From Gammaproteobacteria bacterium (GTDB lineage: Bacteria > Pseudomonadota > Gammaproteobacteria > Xanthomonadales > Xanthomonadaceae), in NCBI GenBank assembly GCA_030431185.1, contig JAUIJO010000137.1, forward strand, positions 1-8,861: a stretch of DNA of 8,861 bases, given 5' to 3'. Of this stretch, positions 1-5,519 are shown one piece after another. The notes below the pieces were generated by a model. That model saw only the letters and a list, made by a program, of their open reading frames with translations. It was not told the origin of the DNA and ran no database searches. A program made the position numbers and the translations under genes. How positions within the stretch are numbered: the first letter of the stretch is position 1; each line of letters begins with the position of its first letter.

Positions 1-168
1 GACATGGCGGTTGAAGTCGTCGCCGGGCTTGACGCTGACGTCGCGCGCGTCCAGGTCGATGCCGAAGTCGCCCAGCAGGGGCTTGTCGGCCGAGTCGGCG
101 GCGGCGGGGAACGCGGCCGCGAGGCCGAGCGCCGCGGCCAGGCCGAGGCTCAGGGTGGAAAGTTTCAT
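1..168 (-). CDS. M13 family metallopeptidase, N-terminal 56 residues (cut by window edge)
   Basis: Partial gene read leftwards; only 56 codons are inside the window. The protein starts with a typical Sec signal peptide: MKLSTL, an Ala/Leu-rich core, then a probable signal peptidase I site after FPAAA near residue 24. Residues 36-53 (GIDLDARDVSVKPGDDFN) match the conserved start of mature M13 (neprilysin/PepO-like) zinc endopeptidases, where a G-[IF]-D-x(6)-SVKPGDDF segment precedes the YVNGxW motif. The catalytic HExxH region lies outside the window, so activity cannot be judged. A secreted or periplasmic peptide-degrading role is inferred from the family. It follows the ene-reductase on the same strand after 111 bp, a gap large enough for its own promoter. 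The ATG at 168 is chosen because the signal peptide begins there; a GGA lies a short distance upstream. Confidence 0.82.
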   Translation of the reverse strand, partial: MKLSTLSLGLAAALGLAAAFPAAADSADKPLLGDFGIDLDARDVSVKPGDDFNRHV

Positions 169-279
169 GCACGATTCCAACAGGATGAAGGCCACAAGGC
201 TAACGGGCGACCGGCATGCCGTCGTGTGTCGATGGTTTGGGCGGCCCGTTCAGCTTCCAGGCCCTGCAGCGCAGGCGGC

Positions 280-1383
280 TCAACGCCCGAACAGGTCCGG
301 ATGGCGGCGGGGCTGGCAACGCAGGTATTGCGGCGGCGCCTTCACCGAGGCACCCAGGTGCGCCGCGGCATGCCAGGGCCAGCGCGGGTCGTAGAGCATG
401 CCGCGCGCCAGCGCGACGAGGTCGGCATCGCCGTTCGCGACGATGGCTTCGGCATGGTCGTAGTCGGTGATCAAGCCCACCGCGACGACGGGGATGCCGA
501 CCGCCTGCTTCACCGCGCGCGCCAGCGGGACCTGGTAGCCCGGCCCGACCGGAATCGCCTGGTCGCGATGGAGGCCGCCACTCGATACATGGATCGCGCT
601 GCAACCGCGCGCCTCCAGCTCGCGCGAGAACGCGAGCGTCTGCTCGACGTCCCAGCCCCCTTCCACCCAGTCGGTACCGGACAGGCGCACCGTGACCGGC
701 CGGTCCGCCGGAAACGCCCCGCGCACCGCCTCGAACACTTCCAGCGGGAAGCGCATGCGCTTTTCGAGGCTGCCGCCCCAGTCATCGTCGCGACGATTCG
801 ACAGCGGCGACAGGAACTGGTGCAACAGGTAGCCGTGGGCGGCATGGATCTGCACGGCGTCGATGCCGATCCGGGCCGCGCGCCGGGAGGCGTCGGCGAA
901 TGCGTCGCGGATCGCCACCATGTCTTCGCGCTCCAGCGCGCGCGGCGCATCGTCGCCCGCATGGAAGGCCAGGGCCGAGGGCGCGACGGTGCGCCAGCCC
1001 CTGGCATCGCCGGGCGGCAGCTGTGCGCCGCCCCGCCAGGGCACTTCGGTCGACGCCTTGCGTCCGGCATGGGCGAGCTGGATCGCGATCGGCATGTCGG
1101 AACAGTGGCGCACCGTCGCGAGGGTGGCCGCCATCGCCGCTTCGGTCGCGTCGTCGTAGAGGCCGACGTCGGCAGGGGAAATACGCCCCTCGGGCAGGAC
1201 CGCGCTGGCCTCCAGGGTCAGCAGGGCCGCCCCCGACAGCGCCAGTTGGCCCAGGTGCACGCGATGCCAGTCGGTCATGCAGCCGTCCACGGCGGAGTAC
1301 TGGCACATCGGCGCGATGACGATGCGGTTGGCCATCGACAGACCGCCGACGGTGAGGGGCTGGAACAGGCGTGGAGAGGGCAT
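280..1383 (-). CDS. NADH:flavin oxidoreductase / Old Yellow Enzyme (YqjM/XenA-like ene-reductase)
   Basis: Predicted 367-residue cytoplasmic FMN enzyme that reduces activated C=C bonds (enals, enones, maleimides, some nitro compounds) with NAD(P)H. It is a single TIM barrel of the usual length for the YqjM/XenA branch. Residues 19-29 (NRIVIAPMCQY) carry the redox-tuning Cys27 and Tyr29 typical of the thermophilic-like OYE class. Q102 with HAGRK (105-109) lies in the flavin-binding strand. H180 and H183 in IHAAHGYLLHQFLSP are the substrate-binding His pair, followed by SNRRDDDWGGS. R233 (VTVRLSG) and LARGML (325-330) fit the FMN phosphate site. The ATG at 1383 (MPSPRLFQPL) is preferred over an in-frame ATG 19 codons upstream (1440) because the extra residues are Arg-rich and not family-like; a GAG lies a few bases upstream. 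The natural substrate is unknown. A 14-bp palindrome lies 26-39 bp upstream of the start. Confidence 0.93.
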   Translation of the reverse strand: MPSPRLFQPLTVGGLSMANRIVIAPMCQYSAVDGCMTDWHRVHLGQLALSGAALLTLEASAVLPEGRISPADVGLYDDATEAAMAATLATVRHCSDMPIAIQLAHAGRKASTEVPWRGGAQLPPGDARGWRTVAPSALAFHAGDDAPRALEREDMVAIRDAFADASRRAARIGIDAVQIHAAHGYLLHQFLSPLSNRRDDDWGGSLEKRMRFPLEVFEAVRGAFPADRPVTVRLSGTDWVEGGWDVEQTLAFSRELEARGCSAIHVSSGGLHRDQAIPVGPGYQVPLARAVKQAVGIPVVAVGLITDYDHAEAIVANGDADLVALARGMLYDPRWPWHAAAHLGASVKAPPQYLRCQPRRHPDLFGR

Positions 1384-1408
1384 GGGGGATCTCGGGAAGC
1401 GCGTTGTC

Positions 1409-1422
1409 CGCACGCGCGTGCG
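1409..1422. promoter_or_regulatory. 14-bp perfect palindrome upstream of the ene-reductase gene
   Basis: CGCACGCGCGTGCG is a perfect dyad ending 26 bp before the ene-reductase ATG. Outside it, TCCG and CGGA add a further imperfect arm with a 2-nt bulge. The stretch 1409-1424 alternates pyrimidine and purine throughout. The position suits an operator or a 5'-leader hairpin of the minus-strand gene. OYE genes are often controlled by TetR, MarR or LysR regulators, but no such regulator is nearby, so the role is inference. Confidence 0.3.
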
Positions 1423-1524
1423 CGGATGTCGGTGGCCCATGCTACCGGGGTCGGCGTGGGCGGGCCGTGCGGACGCGCAGCGTTCCGGACGCCGTGGCGC
1501 GCCTGCCTCGCGACCCTGCCATCA

Positions 1525-1561
1525 GTCATAGACCAAACAGTCTAGACAGAACGGTCTAGAC
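1525..1561. promoter_or_regulatory. Tandem GTCTAGAC operator of the BlaI/M56 operon
   Basis: The 8-bp palindrome GTCTAGAC occurs at 1540-1547 and again at 1554-1561. A third, degenerate copy (GTCATAGAC) lies at 1525-1533. The half-site TAGAC therefore recurs at 1529, 1543 and 1557, an exact 14-bp period. Around the first palindrome, GACC (1531-1534) and GGTC (1553-1556) are also symmetric. BlaI/MecI repressors bind dyads as dimers and often occupy tandem operators to autoregulate; their staphylococcal sites are built on TACA/TGTA, so this motif would be a different specificity. Its place directly in front of the repressor gene makes autoregulation the likely use. Confidence 0.6.
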
Positions 1562-1571
1562 GGCGTACGGT
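1543..1571 (+). promoter_or_regulatory. Candidate promoter of the BlaI/M56 operon, inside the operator
   Basis: TAGACA (1543-1548) matches the -35 consensus at 5 of 6 positions. TACGGT (1566-1571) is a weak -10 (3 of 6) at the ideal 17-bp spacing. Transcription would start near 1578, giving a leader of about 28 nt before the TTG start at 1606. The -35 box is part of the first GTCTAGAC palindrome and the second palindrome fills the spacer, so a bound repressor would block RNA polymerase. The weak -10 is the main doubt. Confidence 0.35.
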
Positions 1572-1592
1572 GGCATCCACCCCCTCCCTATC

Positions 1593-1596
1593 GAGG
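1593..1596 (+). promoter_or_regulatory. Ribosome binding site that decides the repressor start
   Basis: GAGG sits 9 nt before the TTG at 1606. The competing in-frame GTG at 1570 has no Shine-Dalgarno sequence, overlaps the proposed -10 box, and would add 12 residues not needed for the fold. A start at 1606 gives 129 residues, close to the usual BlaI/MecI length. Confidence 0.55.
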
Positions 1597-1605
1597 CTGC
1601 TTCCC

Positions 1606-1995
1606 TTGAGTCGACCGCCCCGCCCCCCCAAACCCACGCCCGCCGAACTGGGCCTCCTGCGCACGCTGTGGCGCCTCGGCCCCGGCACCGTCAAGCAGGT
1701 CCACGCGCAGATGCAGCGCGAACGCCCGGAGGTGACCTACGCCACCGTGCTGCGCCTGATGCAGGTCATGCATGGCAAGGGGCTGCTCAAGCGGGACGAG
1801 AGCCAGCGTTCGCACGTGTATGCCGCCGCCCAGGCCCAGGGGTCCCTGCAGACGCGACTGCTGGACGACCTGATCCACAAGGCCTTCTCCGGCTCCGGCA
1901 AGGACCTGGTCCTGGCCGCGTTGCGCGGCGGACGCGTCAGCGACGAAGAGCGGGAAGAGATCCAGCGTTTCCTCGAGGAGACCCGCGATGACTGA
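1606..1995 (+). CDS. BlaI/MecI family transcriptional repressor
   Basis: Predicted 129-residue winged-helix repressor (TTG start at 1606; a GTG at 1570 would give 141). Residues 12-22 (PAELGLLRTLW) form the first helix signature of BlaI/MecI (usually xxELxVMxxLW). Residues 25-34 carry the GPGTVKQVHA helix, and 44-61 (TYATVLRLMQVMHGKGLL) are the recognition helix and start of the wing. SHVY (wing strand) follows. The C-terminal helices (LLDDLIHKAFSGSGKDLVLAAL) are the dimerisation part and the region where BlaR1-type proteases inactivate the staphylococcal homologues. The Asn-Phe bond cut in S. aureus is not present; the Phe is preceded by Ala. The stop codon overlaps the start of the M56 gene by 8 bp, implying translational coupling. 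It probably represses its own operon through the GTCTAGAC sites. Resistance genes are not nearby, so the ligand and regulon remain unknown. Confidence 0.9.
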   Translation: MSRPPRPPKPTPAELGLLRTLWRLGPGTVKQVHAQMQRERPEVTYATVLRLMQVMHGKGLLKRDESQRSHVYAAAQAQGSLQTRLLDDLIHKAFSGSGKDLVLAALRGGRVSDEEREEIQRFLEETRDD

Positions 1996-3940
1996 CCTGG
2001 CCACCACCCTCGTGCCGGCGCTGGCCGGCATGCTGTTCGACTTCCTCTGGCAGGGCGCGCTGATCGGCCTGCTGGCCTGGCTCGCGCTCGCCCTGCTGCG
2101 CAATGCCCGGCCGCAGGCGCGCTATGCGGTCGCCTGCATCGCCATGCTCGCCTGCATCGCGGTCCCCGCGACGCAACTGCTCCGCACCTTGGGCGCCCCC
2201 GCACCGGGCGGCGCGCATGCCGCGACGGCTCCGGCCACGCAGTTCTTCACGTTCGACGCCGCCACCGCGCCGGCACGGGAGGCGGCGGGCAGCCTGGCCG
2301 GCTGGCCGGCCCTGCCCGCCGATGCCCTGCCCTGGATCGTCGCCCTGTGGGCGGCGGGCGCGGGATTGCTGGCGCTCCGCATGGGCCTGGGCCTGCTCTG
2401 GATTCGTCGCCTGCGGCCCGCCACGGCACCCGCCGGAACGGCGGCCTGGCAATCGCGGCTCGATCGCATGGCAACGGCGATGGGCATCCGCCGTAAGGTC
2501 CTGTGGCGCGTGCTGGCCGAGGGCGACACGCCGCTGGCGGCGGGCTGGTGGCGGCCGGTGGTGATGGTGCCGGCCGCGCTCGTCCTGCACATGCCCACCC
2601 CGCTGCTGGAAGCGCTGGTGGCGCACGAGCTCGCCCACGTGCGTCGCCACGACTACCTCGTGAACCTGTGCCAGGGCGTGGTCGAGGTGTTGCTGTTCTA
2701 CCACCCGGTCGTCTGGTGGCTGTCGCGCCAGGTCCGCCTGGAGCGCGAGCAGGTCGCCGACGACATCGCCGCGCGCCTGATCGGCGAACCCCGTCGCCTC
2801 GCCATCGCCTTGTCCGAACTCGATCGATACGTCCCCGTCCCCACTCCCGCGCTCGCCGCCCATGGAGGTCACCTGATGTCCCGCATCCAGCAACTCATCC
2901 GTCCCCGTCGCCGCGCGCCCGGCAGTGCCGTTGCCCTGCCGCTGGTGGCACTTGCCATCGCCGGCGTGGCCATCGCCCATGCCGCCACCGCCCCCGCGCC
3001 GCCGGCCACCGACCCGGCCTCGCCGGCCCCCACATCGGCGCCTGCGGCACCTGCCGGACGCGACGCCGGGCCCGCCGGCGTGGCACCGCCGGCACCGCCC
3101 GCCGCGCCGACCCCGCCGAGCGCGGCACCCCGCCCACCCGCACCGCCGGCGGCCGTCTCGCACACCCGCACGTCCGCGACGACGGTCACCCGTAGCATCA
3201 CCACGGGCACGGGTGCCGGCTACGCGCTGGTCCGCCGCGACCACGACGGCATCACCCTGATCGGCGACAGCCAGGACCGCGATGCCGTGCGGCGCGCACG
3301 CCAGGACATCGACGGCGACTTCATCTGGTTCGAGCGCGACGGCAAGGACTACGTGCTCACCGATCCCACCACCGTGGCCAAGGCCAGGGCCGCGTGGCAG
3401 CCACTGGATACGCTCGACACCCGGATGCAGGCCCTCGATGCGAGGATGCGTCCGCACAGTGAGCGGATGGAAGCGCTGGGCGCCCGCATGGACGCCTTGT
3501 CGGACACGCGCGACGATCGCGCCATGGACGAAACCGCACGCAGGATGCAGGAACTGGGCGAACGACAGCGCGCGCTGGGCGAACGACAGGCAGAAATGGC
3601 CCGCCGGATGGCCAGCGCCGACGAACACCAGCGCGACCAGGCCGGGCGCGACATGGAAGCGCTGGCGCGGCAGCAGGCCGACCTGGCCCGCCAGATGGAC
3701 GTCCAGCAACGCGAGATGGACGCGCACGCCTCACGGCTGGAGGCGCAGGCGGCCCCGATGGAAGCGCTGGGTCGCCAGATGGAGCAGGCCGGCAAGCCGA
3801 TGGAAGCGATCGGCAAGGACATGGAGGCCGTCGGCAAGCAGATCGAGGCCGTCGCCGCCGAGGCCGACGCGCAGGTCAGGCAGCTGATCGACGAGGCGGT
3901 CGCGCGTGGCCTGGCCAGCCCCTCGCCGGTGCGGCGCTGA
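1988..3940 (+). CDS. BlaR1-like M56 family membrane metallopeptidase with a C-terminal heptad-repeat region
   Basis: Predicted 650-residue inner-membrane zinc protease, partner of the upstream repressor. Hydrophobic segments lie near residues 10-38, 45-65, 114-139 and 314-332, matching the four-helix BlaR1 topology. The HELAH motif (213-217) gives H213, E214 and H217; E254 in RLEREQVADD is the likely third zinc ligand, after the family's YHPVVWW segment (238-244). By analogy with BlaR1, the catalytic loop is cytosolic and everything after helix 4 is periplasmic. The C-terminal part has a Pro/Ala-rich linker (about 333-390), a short region with FIWFERDGKDYVLTDP (445-460), then Met-anchored heptads from 473 to 625. 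No penicillin-binding domain (no SxxK or KTG-type motifs) is present, so this is not a beta-lactam sensor of the BlaR1 type. It starts 8 bp inside the repressor gene. A strong internal ribosome site lies before M297. The signal sensed is unknown. Confidence 0.9.
   Translation: MTDLATTLVPALAGMLFDFLWQGALIGLLAWLALALLRNARPQARYAVACIAMLACIAVPATQLLRTLGAPAPGGAHAATAPATQFFTFDAATAPAREAAGSLAGWPALPADALPWIVALWAAGAGLLALRMGLGLLWIRRLRPATAPAGTAAWQSRLDRMATAMGIRRKVLWRVLAEGDTPLAAGWWRPVVMVPAALVLHMPTPLLEALVAHELAHVRRHDYLVNLCQGVVEVLLFYHPVVWWLSRQVRLEREQVADDIAARLIGEPRRLAIALSELDRYVPVPTPALAAHGGHLMSRIQQLIRPRRRAPGSAVALPLVALAIAGVAIAHAATAPAPPATDPASPAPTSAPAAPAGRDAGPAGVAPPAPPAAPTPPSAAPRPPAPPAAVSHTRTSATTVTRSITTGTGAGYALVRRDHDGITLIGDSQDRDAVRRARQDIDGDFIWFERDGKDYVLTDPTTVAKARAAWQPLDTLDTRMQALDARMRPHSERMEALGARMDALSDTRDDRAMDETARRMQELGERQRALGERQAEMARRMASADEHQRDQAGRDMEALARQQADLARQMDVQQREMDAHASRLEAQAAPMEALGRQMEQAGKPMEAIGKDMEAVGKQIEAVAAEADAQVRQLIDEAVARGLASPSPVRR
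2864..2878 (+). promoter_or_regulatory. Strong internal Shine-Dalgarno and in-frame ATG within the M56 gene
   Basis: GGAGGT at 2864-2869 stands 6 nt before an in-frame ATG (2876, M297), better than the site of the gene itself. Initiation here would yield a 354-residue protein that lacks the protease. Its N-terminus, MSRIQQLIRPRRR, then a hydrophobic core (VALPLVALAIAGVAIA) and AHA before Ala, reads as a signal peptide or signal anchor that would export the linker and coiled coil. The two Gly codons used, GGA and GGT, are the minority here, where GGC dominates. However, a GG-x-LM-x-RI protein motif at this place may be common in M56 relatives, so the match could be incidental. Confidence 0.35.
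3404..3862 (+). repeat. Heptad repeats encoding a Met-anchored coiled coil (M56 C-terminus)
   Basis: Residues 473-507 run as five 7-residue units (LDTLDTR, MQALDAR, MRPHSER, MEALGAR, MDALSDT). Residues 520-541 hold three more, ending at M541. Residues 591-625 hold five (MEALGRQ, MEQAGKP, MEAIGKD, MEAVGKQ, IEAVAAE). Met/Ile/Leu recurs at the first position and Ala/Leu/Ile/Val at the fourth, a coiled-coil pattern. DNA also repeats: ATGGAAGCGCTGG starts at 3467, 3653 and 3758, and the 15-mer CTGGGCGAACGACAG occurs at 3554-3568 and 3575-3589, exactly 21 bp (one heptad) apart. This points to expansion by in-frame heptad duplication. Confidence 0.75.
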
Positions 3941-3963
3941 GGCAACATCGGCATGCCCCGCCG

Positions 3964-3992
3964 GGCGACCGCATCAGGGCGTGGCGGTCGCC
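3964..3992. terminator. Possible bidirectional stem-loop at the convergent gene junction
   Basis: GGCGACCGC (3964-3972) and GCGGTCGCC (3984-3992) form a perfect 9-bp stem, eight of nine pairs G-C, with an 11-nt loop. The loop contains the stop codon of the M20 gene. The M56 gene ends at 3940, only 33 bp away, so the hairpin is placed to stop transcription from both sides. No T-run follows on either strand, so classical intrinsic termination is uncertain; it may act as an mRNA 3'-end stabiliser or work with Rho. Confidence 0.4.
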
Positions 3993-5431
3993 GTCGACCC
4001 CACGCCCGGCGCCCATCCCGAGTCCGCGTAACGGCGGACCAGGGCATGGAGGAAGCGTCGGCCATCGAGAAGGGACTGCACCCGGATGCGTTCGTCCAGG
4101 CCGTGGGCATGGCTGCCCTCTGCGTCGTGGAACATGCCCGAGACGCCATAGGTGGGGATGCCCGCCGCATTGAGGAAGCGGCCGTCGGTGGCACCGGTCG
4201 TCATCGTCGGCACGATCGCCACGCCGGGCCAGATGCCTTCGGCGACGTCCCGCACCGGCGCCAGCATGCCCTCGTCAAGCGGTGGCGGTACCGTCGACTG
4301 GCCGATCTCGCCCACCGGCTCGATCCGGATGCCCGGAGCCCCGATCGCCTGCGCCAGGGTCGCCTGCACCCGTTCGACGGGTACGTTCGGGAGGATCCTG
4401 CAATTGATGTTGGCGGTGACCTTCTGCGGCTGCGCGTTCGGCGCATGGCCGCCGTCGATCATCGTGGGGATGCAGGTCGTGCGCAGCATGCCGTTCCAGC
4501 CCGGATTGATGTCCCACAGGCGTGACGCCGCCGCCTCGTCGGACGGATCGGCCAGCACCGCGCGCATGTCGGCGGCCACCTCGGGCGCCACCTGGCCGGC
4601 CTGGGCCTCGAAGTAGGCGCGCACCGCCGGATTCACCTCGATCGGGAATGCATAGGCTCCGATCGAAGCCATCGCCGCCCCCATCCGCGCGATGGCGTTC
4701 TGCTTCCTGGGCCGCGAACTGTGGCCGCCTCCGTCGGTGAGCGTCAACTGGAAGTCCTGGTAGACCTTCTCGCCGGCCTGCACCTGAAGCGCGACGGGCC
4801 TGCCGGCGTCGTCCAGTTCGCCGCCCGCGCCCTCGTTGAGCGCGAACGCCGCATCCAGCACCTCGGGTTTCGTCCGGACCAGCCAACTGACGCTGTTGAA
4901 GATGTCCGGCGTTTCCTCGCCGCACGTCAGCGCCAGTTTGATCCCGCGCCGGGGCACGTAGCCTTCCTCGCGATAGCGGATCACCGTATCGGTCAAGGCC
5001 GCCGCCATCGCCTTGTCGTCGGAAGCGCCACGCGCGTAGAAGAAGCCATCCTCTTCGACGAGGGTGAACGGATCGCGCACCCAGTCCTCGCGCCTGGCCT
5101 CGACCACGTCGATGTGGGCAAGCAGCAGCAAGGGCTTGAGGCTGGGATCGCTTCCACGCAACAGCGCGACCAGCGCGCCGTCCCGGGGCCGGTCCGGCGG
5201 TGCGATCACCTGGATGTCGGCCGCGTCCAGGCCCGACGCTTCCAGGCGTGCGCCCATCGCCTCGGCCGCGCGCGTGCAGCTCCCGGACGAGCGGGTGGTG
5301 TCGATCTCCACCAGCTCCCGATAGAGGGCCCGGAACGCGGCCTCCGAGGGGTCCGCGTCCGCCGCGTGGCTCCCGACGGGAGCGGCGGCGAGCGCCATCA
5401 GGGCCAGGCCTTTCCAGAACGGCTGTCGCAT
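3974..5431 (-). CDS. Secreted M20/M25/M40 family zinc metallopeptidase
   Basis: Predicted 485-residue exopeptidase/carboxypeptidase-like enzyme exported by a Sec signal peptide (MRQPFWKGLALMALAAAPVG, cleavage likely after SHA or SHAA near residue 23-24). The binuclear zinc site is complete: H106 with D108 (LAHIDVV), D138 in GASDDK, general base E172 and ligand E173 (CGEET), E200 in NEGAG, and H443 in HAHGLDE. Residues from about 220 to 340 form the inserted dimerisation lid, starting after VQAGEKVYQDFQLTLTDGG and including GGGHSSRP. Domain order and length match periplasmic M20 peptidases of gammaproteobacteria that act on peptides or N-acyl amino acids; the substrate cannot be told. GGGGAG lies 7 nt before the ATG at 5431. 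It lies 88 bp after the lipoprotein gene on the same strand, so cotranscription is possible. It converges on the M56 gene. Confidence 0.93.
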   Translation of the reverse strand: MRQPFWKGLALMALAAAPVGSHAADADPSEAAFRALYRELVEIDTTRSSGSCTRAAEAMGARLEASGLDAADIQVIAPPDRPRDGALVALLRGSDPSLKPLLLLAHIDVVEARREDWVRDPFTLVEEDGFFYARGASDDKAMAAALTDTVIRYREEGYVPRRGIKLALTCGEETPDIFNSVSWLVRTKPEVLDAAFALNEGAGGELDDAGRPVALQVQAGEKVYQDFQLTLTDGGGHSSRPRKQNAIARMGAAMASIGAYAFPIEVNPAVRAYFEAQAGQVAPEVAADMRAVLADPSDEAAASRLWDINPGWNGMLRTTCIPTMIDGGHAPNAQPQKVTANINCRILPNVPVERVQATLAQAIGAPGIRIEPVGEIGQSTVPPPLDEGMLAPVRDVAEGIWPGVAIVPTMTTGATDGRFLNAAGIPTYGVSGMFHDAEGSHAHGLDERIRVQSLLDGRRFLHALVRRYADSGWAPGVGSTATATP

Positions 5432-5519
5432 CGGTCGTCTCCCCGGGTCGTGGATCCCGATGGTACGACCTCATGCCCGGGAACGCCGCGCCCTCACCGG
5501 GACCGGCGATCGCGACAGG

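Noticed and set aside
255..277. Small hairpin (CCTGC-GCT-GCAGG) after the ene-reductase gene as a terminator
   Set aside because: Only a 5-bp stem and no T-run; common by chance at this GC content.
1384..1440. Longer ene-reductase start at 1440
   Set aside because: The 19 extra residues are Arg/Thr-rich and would include the palindrome; OYE proteins of this branch begin close to the LFxPL segment.
1470..1492. Direct repeat CGGACGC spaced 16 bp
   Set aside because: Short GC-only repeat without symmetry or promoter context; expected by chance in this composition.
4..1545. A 513-codon open frame on the plus strand, antisense to the ene-reductase
   Set aside because: No family motifs, no ribosome site, and it runs through the control region; the minus strand encodes an unmistakable OYE.
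1570..1605. GTG start at 1570 for the repressor
   Set aside because: No Shine-Dalgarno, overlap with the candidate -10 box, and a TTG at 1606 with GAGG gives the usual family length. Not fully excluded.
1937..3727. A 596-codon minus-strand open frame opposite the M56 gene
   Set aside because: Low-complexity Gly/Arg/His sequence produced by the complementary codons; the plus strand carries HELAH and four membrane helices.
1606..3940. Reading the repressor/M56 pair as a beta-lactam resistance locus
   Set aside because: No penicillin-binding sensor domain and no beta-lactamase gene in the window.
5446..5470. Inverted repeat GGTCGT / ACGACC between the lipoprotein and M20 genes
   Set aside because: Six-base arms with a 13-nt gap and no supporting promoter or terminator feature; likely chance.
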